Shown here piece by piece: positions 6,206 through 9,600 of a DNA stretch of 9,600 nt. The notes under the pieces were generated by a model. It did no database searches. It saw only the letters and a list, made by a program, of their open reading frames with translations, and had not been told where the DNA came from. Numbering within the stretch: position 1 is the stretch's first letter; each line of letters starts with the position of its first letter. The stretch is from positions 1 through 9,600 of the forward strand of contig JAEDKS010000086.1 in the NCBI GenBank assembly GCA_016295665.1. The letters run 5' to 3'. Source of the stretch: Clostridia bacterium (GTDB lineage: Bacteria > Bacillota > Clostridia > Christensenellales > Aristaeellaceae). A program made the translations under genes and the position numbers.

Positions 6206-8781
6206 CAGCTTTTCCTCCCGGATTGGATTTGCCTTGCCAGCACGCCCTTCAGCACCCCAAGATCAATGGGCTTTGTCAGATGGACGTTCATGCCCGAGGC
6301 CATCGCCGTCTGCACGTCCTCCGCGAAGGCGTTCGCGGTCATGGCGATGATCGGAATGGTCTGCGCGTCGGGATGCGCCAACGCACGAATCGCACGGGCC
6401 GCCTCGTAGCCGTTCATGACCGGCATCTGAACATCCATCAGCACGGCATCGAAATAGCCTGCGGGCATGCGCTGGAACCGCTGCAGCGCCTCCTGTCCGT
6501 TGACCGTCCGCTCACAGGAGATGCCCTCGCAGGACAGAAGCTCCTCCAGAATCTCCGCGTTGATGTCGTTGTCCTCCGCCACCAGAACCCTGATGCCCTC
6601 CAGCGATCCGGCATCGGAGTTCGCCGTGTCCGCCGCCTCCGGGGCGCTGTCCGCCGACTGCGCTCCGCAGCGCAGCTCCAGCTCCACCCGGAAGGTGCTT
6701 CCCCTGCCCGGCGCGCTGTCCACGGAGATGGTTCCACCCATCATGTCCACGAGGCTTCGGGTGATCGCCATGCCCAACCCCGTGCCCGGCACGCCGCTGG
6801 CGGTCGTGTTGTTCTCCCGGGCAAAGGGATCGAAGATGTGCTGCTGGAACGCCGGGCTGATGCCGATGCCGTTGTCCTGCACCTGGAAGCACAGGTGTGC
6901 GTAGCCCCGGGTGATCTCCGGCAGGCGCTGGATGGACAGCGCAATCCGTCCGCCCTCGGGCGTATATTGGACGGCGTTGGACAGCAGGTTCTGCAGAATC
7001 TGGCTGAGCCTTCGCTGATCGCCCAGCAGCGGCCTGTCGCTCAGGTCGGACGCAGACACCTCGAACACCTGCTTCTTTTCCAAAATCCGAGGCCGGATGA
7101 CCGCCTCCAGCTCTTCCAGGAGCTCTCCCGGCGTAAACGGCACCATATCCAGCGCCTGCTGTCCGCTCTCAATCTTCGACATCTCCAGCACGTTGTTGAT
7201 CAGGCTCAGCAGGTGCCGTCCCGAGGTGGCGATCTTCCCGTTGTACTCCCGCACCTTGTCCGGCTGTCCGGCGTCCCGCTCCAGCAGGGCCGAGAAGCCC
7301 ATGATCGCGTTCATGGGGGTGCGCATGTCATGGCTCATGTTGGACAGGAACACGGTCTTGGCCTCGTTGGCTGCCTTCGCCGCCCGGTAGGCCTCCTCCA
7401 TCGCCATGCGGTTTTTCAGCTCCGCCTCCTTCAGCTCGGTCACATCCTGTACCGCCATCAGGACGGAGACGGGAACGCCCTCCCTCCGCTTCAGGCACAG
7501 CACCGAAATCTGCATCCAGCGCACGCTCTCCTCCTGCACCCGGTACTCATACTGCAGAAAGGGCGTGTCCTCCGTCAGGTTCTGCTGAATCGCGCTGATG
7601 GTCAGCTGGTTCCGTATCTGCGCATCCTCCTGAACGACCCGTTTATTCCAGTAGTCCCGGAGCCAGGAGTAGGCCCCCTTCCCCGAGAGAACATCCTCGT
7701 CCCCATCGCCGCCTGCCTTCCCGGCGGCGTGAAGGTCGCTTTTCAGATATTCATAGGAATCGTCCTGAAGGTTCACCAGCACAAATCTGTTGAACAGCCG
7801 GGAGGTGCTCTCCACAATCTCCCGCATCTCCTGCTTTTCCATGACCAGCTTCGCCTTCTGCTTCCGGTTCTCCATAACCAGCAGCAGGATATAGACCGCA
7901 AACAGCAGCACCAGCCACAGCTCCAGATACATGGCGATGGCGTTCGACTCCTGCAGCATGGCATTGGTCACCTGAATGGGGAAAACCTGCAGCAGCATCC
8001 AGTCCTTGCCAGGCAGCTGCGTGACATACGCCGCGTTGGTGCCCTGCCTGCTCCTGTAGGTCAGGCTTTGGGACTGCCCGTTCTGCAGCGCCTCAATCAG
8101 CGCATCCCGCGCCTTCTGATCCGCGCCCTCCGCCTCCTGCAGCGCCGTGATGACATTTTCAGGCTGGTCGGTATCGTTGGAGCTGGAGAACACGCTGCCG
8201 TCGGGCAGGCACAGATAGGTCGTCGCCGGTTCCTCAAAGTAGGTGGCACCGATCATCTCCTGCATCTGATGCTCGCCGTACCGGCCCGTGAGCACGCCGA
8301 CAACATCCCCCTCATGCCACAGCGGGGCATAGAAGATCATCAGGTTCTCGTGGGCAAGTCGCCCGTTGAAGATGATGTCCATGCCGGCATGACCGCTCAT
8401 GCCGTCCGCAAAGTAGAACCGGTCCGACACCTGCGTCTGTCTGCCGTGGTTGTCCGTATAGACGCCCTCGGCATCGACGATGCCCATGTAGTCGAAGGGG
8501 GTATCATCCACCATCCGCTGGAGAATGCCAATGTCCAGCTGATCCGGCGTCATGGTCTCCCCGCACAGATGGGCGATGGCCATGATGCTGTTCTCCGCGC
8601 TGATCAGAATATCCTCAATGCGCCTGGCGGTCTGCGTTGCCGCGTCCGCGATGTAATTCGCGTTTCTGGACACGGTCATCCGGAGGTTCACCCGCATGTA
8701 CACCGCGAAGCTGGCGATCACGCAAAGCATCAGCAGACTCGCCGTGACAATTCGCTTCCCGACAGACCCTTTCCTGCGCAT
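6205..8781 (-). CDS. Hybrid sensor histidine kinase with extracytoplasmic sensor, PAS-like region and C-terminal receiver
   Basis: The 858-residue protein (ATG start; an adjacent TTG at 8784 adds one residue) has helix 1 at about 10-30. A roughly 250-residue outer sensor follows, containing FDYMGIVDAEGVYTDN and LWHEGDVVGVLTGRYG, which resembles Cache-type ligand sensors. Helix 2 is at about 282-303. A PAS/PAC-like cytoplasmic region (about 325-450) ends VSVLMAVQDVTELKEAE. Then come HisKA FLSNMSHDMRTPMNAIMGF (His about 484), an N-box LLSNAVQYTPEGG, HATPase motifs VQDNGIGIS and GTGLGMAIT, a Ser/Ala/Asp linker, and a receiver domain with VLVAEDND, VLMDVQMP (Asp about 783), AMTAN and TKP. It would autophosphorylate on His and pass phosphate to its own Asp. 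No HPt or DNA-binding domain is fused. AGAGGTG lies 7-10 bases upstream of the start. The TGA overlaps the phosphatase ATG. Confidence 0.93.
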   Translation of the reverse strand: MRRKGSVGKRIVTASLLMLCVIASFAVYMRVNLRMTVSRNANYIADAATQTARRIEDILISAENSIMAIAHLCGETMTPDQLDIGILQRMVDDTPFDYMGIVDAEGVYTDNHGRQTQVSDRFYFADGMSGHAGMDIIFNGRLAHENLMIFYAPLWHEGDVVGVLTGRYGEHQMQEMIGATYFEEPATTYLCLPDGSVFSSSNDTDQPENVITALQEAEGADQKARDALIEALQNGQSQSLTYRSRQGTNAAYVTQLPGKDWMLLQVFPIQVTNAMLQESNAIAMYLELWLVLLFAVYILLLVMENRKQKAKLVMEKQEMREIVESTSRLFNRFVLVNLQDDSYEYLKSDLHAAGKAGGDGDEDVLSGKGAYSWLRDYWNKRVVQEDAQIRNQLTISAIQQNLTEDTPFLQYEYRVQEESVRWMQISVLCLKRREGVPVSVLMAVQDVTELKEAELKNRMAMEEAYRAAKAANEAKTVFLSNMSHDMRTPMNAIMGFSALLERDAGQPDKVREYNGKIATSGRHLLSLINNVLEMSKIESGQQALDMVPFTPGELLEELEAVIRPRILEKKQVFEVSASDLSDRPLLGDQRRLSQILQNLLSNAVQYTPEGGRIALSIQRLPEITRGYAHLCFQVQDNGIGISPAFQQHIFDPFARENNTTASGVPGTGLGMAITRSLVDMMGGTISVDSAPGRGSTFRVELELRCGAQSADSAPEAADTANSDAGSLEGIRVLVAEDNDINAEILEELLSCEGISCERTVNGQEALQRFQRMPAGYFDAVLMDVQMPVMNGYEAARAIRALAHPDAQTIPIIAMTANAFAEDVQTAMASGMNVHLTKPIDLGVLKGVLARQIQSGRKS

Positions 8782-8942
8782 CAAGTGCTTTCACCTCTCG
8801 CTTGCAATATCCTGTCCTGTCACCGCCCAGGCGCGAACCCGTCCTGACGCTTTTTCGACCTTCCGTCCCGGAATCCTTCTGACGGTCTGCTCCAACATGA
8901 CCATGCCAGACGGTTCGGATCGCAGCACACCCTGACCAGCAT

Positions 8943-8971
8943 ATTCTATCCCGGAAATCCAGATTTTGCAA
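8943..8971 (-). promoter_or_regulatory. Sigma-A-type promoter of the histidine kinase - phosphatase operon
   Basis: On the minus strand, TTGCAA (8966-8971) and TAGAAT (8943-8948) are separated by exactly 17 bases, and the -10 matches the consensus at five of six positions. The start point would be near 8936, leaving a leader of about 150 bases before the kinase. The -35 hexamer is identical to the one before the AI-2E transporter unit. Confidence 0.7.
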
Positions 8972-9017
8972 GTCCTCACCGGCGAATCCCGCGCTTTTTT
9001 TCATATTTCCCCGGACA

Positions 9018-9040
9018 GGTGGGGAGCACAGGTCCCCACC
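9018..9040. repeat. Perfect 8-bp inverted repeat upstream of the kinase promoter
   Basis: GGTGGGGA (9018-9025) and TCCCCACC (9033-9040) are perfectly complementary around a 7-base centre. The dyad lies about 50 bases upstream of the kinase -35. It has no T-tract in either direction (the minus strand continues into A-rich sequence), so a terminator is unlikely. It could be an activator site or a chance dyad. Confidence 0.4.
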
Positions 9041-9066
9041 CGGGGCATACCGTCCTTCCCCAGAAG

Positions 9067-9099
9067 TAAAAGGCCAACCCGCACATAGGCGGATTGACC
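9067..9099 (-). terminator. Rho-independent terminator of the aldo/keto reductase remnant
   Basis: In minus-strand RNA, bases 9099-9089 (ggtcaatccgc) pair with 9082-9072 (gcgggttggcc) as an 11-bp stem with two U-G wobbles and a 6-base loop. UUUUA follows immediately (plus-strand taaaa, 9067-9071). It lies about 40 bases after the TAA at 9137. This is the most complete intrinsic terminator in the window, and it shows that the remnant keeps its native 3' end. Confidence 0.8.
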
Positions 9100-9136
9100 A
9101 TCGGCATGCTTTCGTGGACGGCTGGATCACCGTTTC

Positions 9137-9316
9137 TTACTTCTGCTCATCCACCGGCGGCACCATCTGCGCGTACCTTTCCAGCAGCTCCGGCGTGCTG
9201 GTGTAGTAGCGAACGTTCCGGTTCAGCGCGGCAATCTGCGCCATTTCATCCTCCGTCAGGGAGAAGTCGAACAGGTTCAGGTTGTCCCGGATGTGCGCAG
9301 GGTTCTTTGAACCGGG
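9137..9316 (-). pseudogene. Aldo/keto reductase, C-terminal remnant only
   Basis: The last ~59 residues before TAA (9137-9139) begin PGSKNPAHIRDNLNLFDF and continue SLTEDEMAQIAALNRNVRYY. This matches the C-terminal end of NADPH-dependent aldo/keto reductases, where IPGS/IPKS-NPxHIxxN forms part of the cofactor-binding region. Family members are usually about 270-290 residues, so roughly four fifths, including the catalytic Asp-Tyr-Lys-His tetrad, is missing. The open frame continues to 9412 only by chance: upstream of 9317 it is antisense to a flavodoxin signal peptide and has no reductase resemblance. The gene keeps its own terminator. It is either a remnant cut by an inversion or deletion, or one side of a misassembled contig. 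Confidence 0.75.
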
Positions 9317-9600
9317 ACCGATTGCACTTACCCTGCCCCTGATGCTTGCCCTTGCCGCCTGCGCCGCGGTGGCTGAGAGCGGCGATGCAACAATCCTCCC
9401 CGAAGCAGGCAAAACCCTGGTGGTCTATTATTCCGCCACGGGCAACACCGAGCGGATTGCCGGCATCATCGCCGCCGAAACCGGCGCGGATGTCTTTGTC
9501 CTTGAGCCGGTCACTCCCTATTCCGCCGCTGACCTGAACTGGACGGACACAGGCAGCCGCGTCTCCTACGAGCATGACCATCCTGAAGCCCGGCAGGAGA
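9291..9600 (+). CDS. Lipoprotein flavodoxin, N-terminal part (5' end disrupted, 3' end beyond window)
   Basis: The frame reads IALTLPLMLALAACAAV, a lipoprotein signal with lipobox LAAC, then TLVVYYSATGNTERIAGII. SATGNTE is the FMN phosphate-binding loop of flavodoxins. LNWTDTGSRVSYEHD follows, as in the secreted or lipidated Flavodoxin_4 type group. It would carry electrons using FMN on the outer face of the membrane. The frame is still open at the window edge. No proper start is visible: the signal peptide seems to lack its usual Met-Lys-Lys beginning, the in-frame ATGs at 9291 and 9342 have no convincing ribosome site, and sequence before about 9318 is antisense aldo/keto reductase. I use 9291 as the longest ATG start. 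The gene is probably broken at its 5' end, or joined by misassembly. Confidence 0.75.
   Translation, partial: MCAGFFEPGPIALTLPLMLALAACAAVAESGDATILPEAGKTLVVYYSATGNTERIAGIIAAETGADVFVLEPVTPYSAADLNWTDTGSRVSYEHDHPEARQE

Larger units (their letters stand above)
8782..9136. other. Intergenic region upstream of the kinase: leader, promoter, dyad and terminator, no convincing gene
   Basis: This 355-base stretch holds, reading along the minus strand, the terminator of the aldo/keto reductase remnant (9067-9099), an 8-bp dyad (9018-9040), the kinase promoter (8943-8971) and an untranslated leader of about 150 bases (8782-8936). A 37-codon frame in the leader (8904 to 8791) ends inside the kinase ribosome site but has no ribosome site of its own. 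I recognise no riboswitch class. Confidence 0.6.

Noticed and set aside
6223..8847. 874-codon plus-strand open frame across the histidine kinase
   Set aside because: It is rich in His, Gln and Arg with no recognisable domain and lies exactly antisense to a kinase with every expected motif; it is a high-GC shadow frame.
8981..9001. T7 run after a GC-rich stretch as a plus-strand terminator
   Set aside because: The only stem before it is about 3 bp (gcg/cgc), and no plus-strand gene lies upstream.
9137..9412. A complete 91-residue minus-strand protein starting at TTG 9412
   Set aside because: Only the part below 9317 resembles aldo/keto reductase. The upstream part is the antisense of the flavodoxin signal peptide, so the frame is open by chance.
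1..9600. CRISPR array, tRNA, rRNA, insertion sequence or prophage genes
   Set aside because: I saw no regularly spaced repeats, no cloverleaf or rRNA-like sequence, and no transposase, integrase or phage motifs on either strand.

Overview
The window is high-GC, gene-dense bacterial DNA with strong AGGAGG-type ribosome binding sites, ATGA/TGATG stop-start overlaps and a gene mix (ThuA-like protein, xylose-isomerase-like TIM barrel, AI-2E family exporter, lipoprotein flavodoxin, Peptidase_S51-like protein). Together these suggest a Bacillota (Clostridia) genome, probably an anaerobic gut-type lineage. That placement is inference from gene content; there is no rRNA or other phylogenetic marker. 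I see no phage, insertion sequence, tRNA, rRNA or CRISPR array.

Left part (1-3477): the 3' end of an S51-family serine peptidase-like gene on the plus strand converges on a minus-strand three-gene operon. In transcription order the operon is a large membrane-anchored PlsC-type acyltransferase, a ThuA-like protein and a sugar-phosphate isomerase/epimerase-like TIM barrel. Both junctions are exact ATGA overlaps. The middle gene is broken by one missing base near 1468, while everything around it is intact. A perfect 20-bp inverted repeat separates the two convergent units.

Middle part (3478-5506): a divergent intergenic region carries back-to-back promoters. The minus one drives the acyltransferase operon. 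The plus one has a perfect dyad between its -35 and -10 and drives a small unrecognised two-helix membrane protein plus an AI-2E/PerM-family transporter. A hairpin at 5418-5450 closes this unit and also the convergent one that follows.

Right part (5507-8971): a hybrid sensor histidine kinase (periplasmic sensor, PAS-like region, HisKA, HATPase, C-terminal receiver) is translationally coupled through TGATG to a PPP-family metallophosphatase. This is a possible signalling module with no DNA-binding response regulator in view. A clear promoter lies about 160 bp upstream of the kinase start.

Far right (9060-9600): the last ~59 codons of an aldo/keto reductase, with its own terminator, run on the minus strand. 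They abut the signal-peptide region of a plus-strand lipoprotein flavodoxin at a sharp point near 9317-9321. Each gene loses its 5' end at the same place, so this is a rearrangement breakpoint or an assembly chimera, and it is the most anomalous spot in the window.
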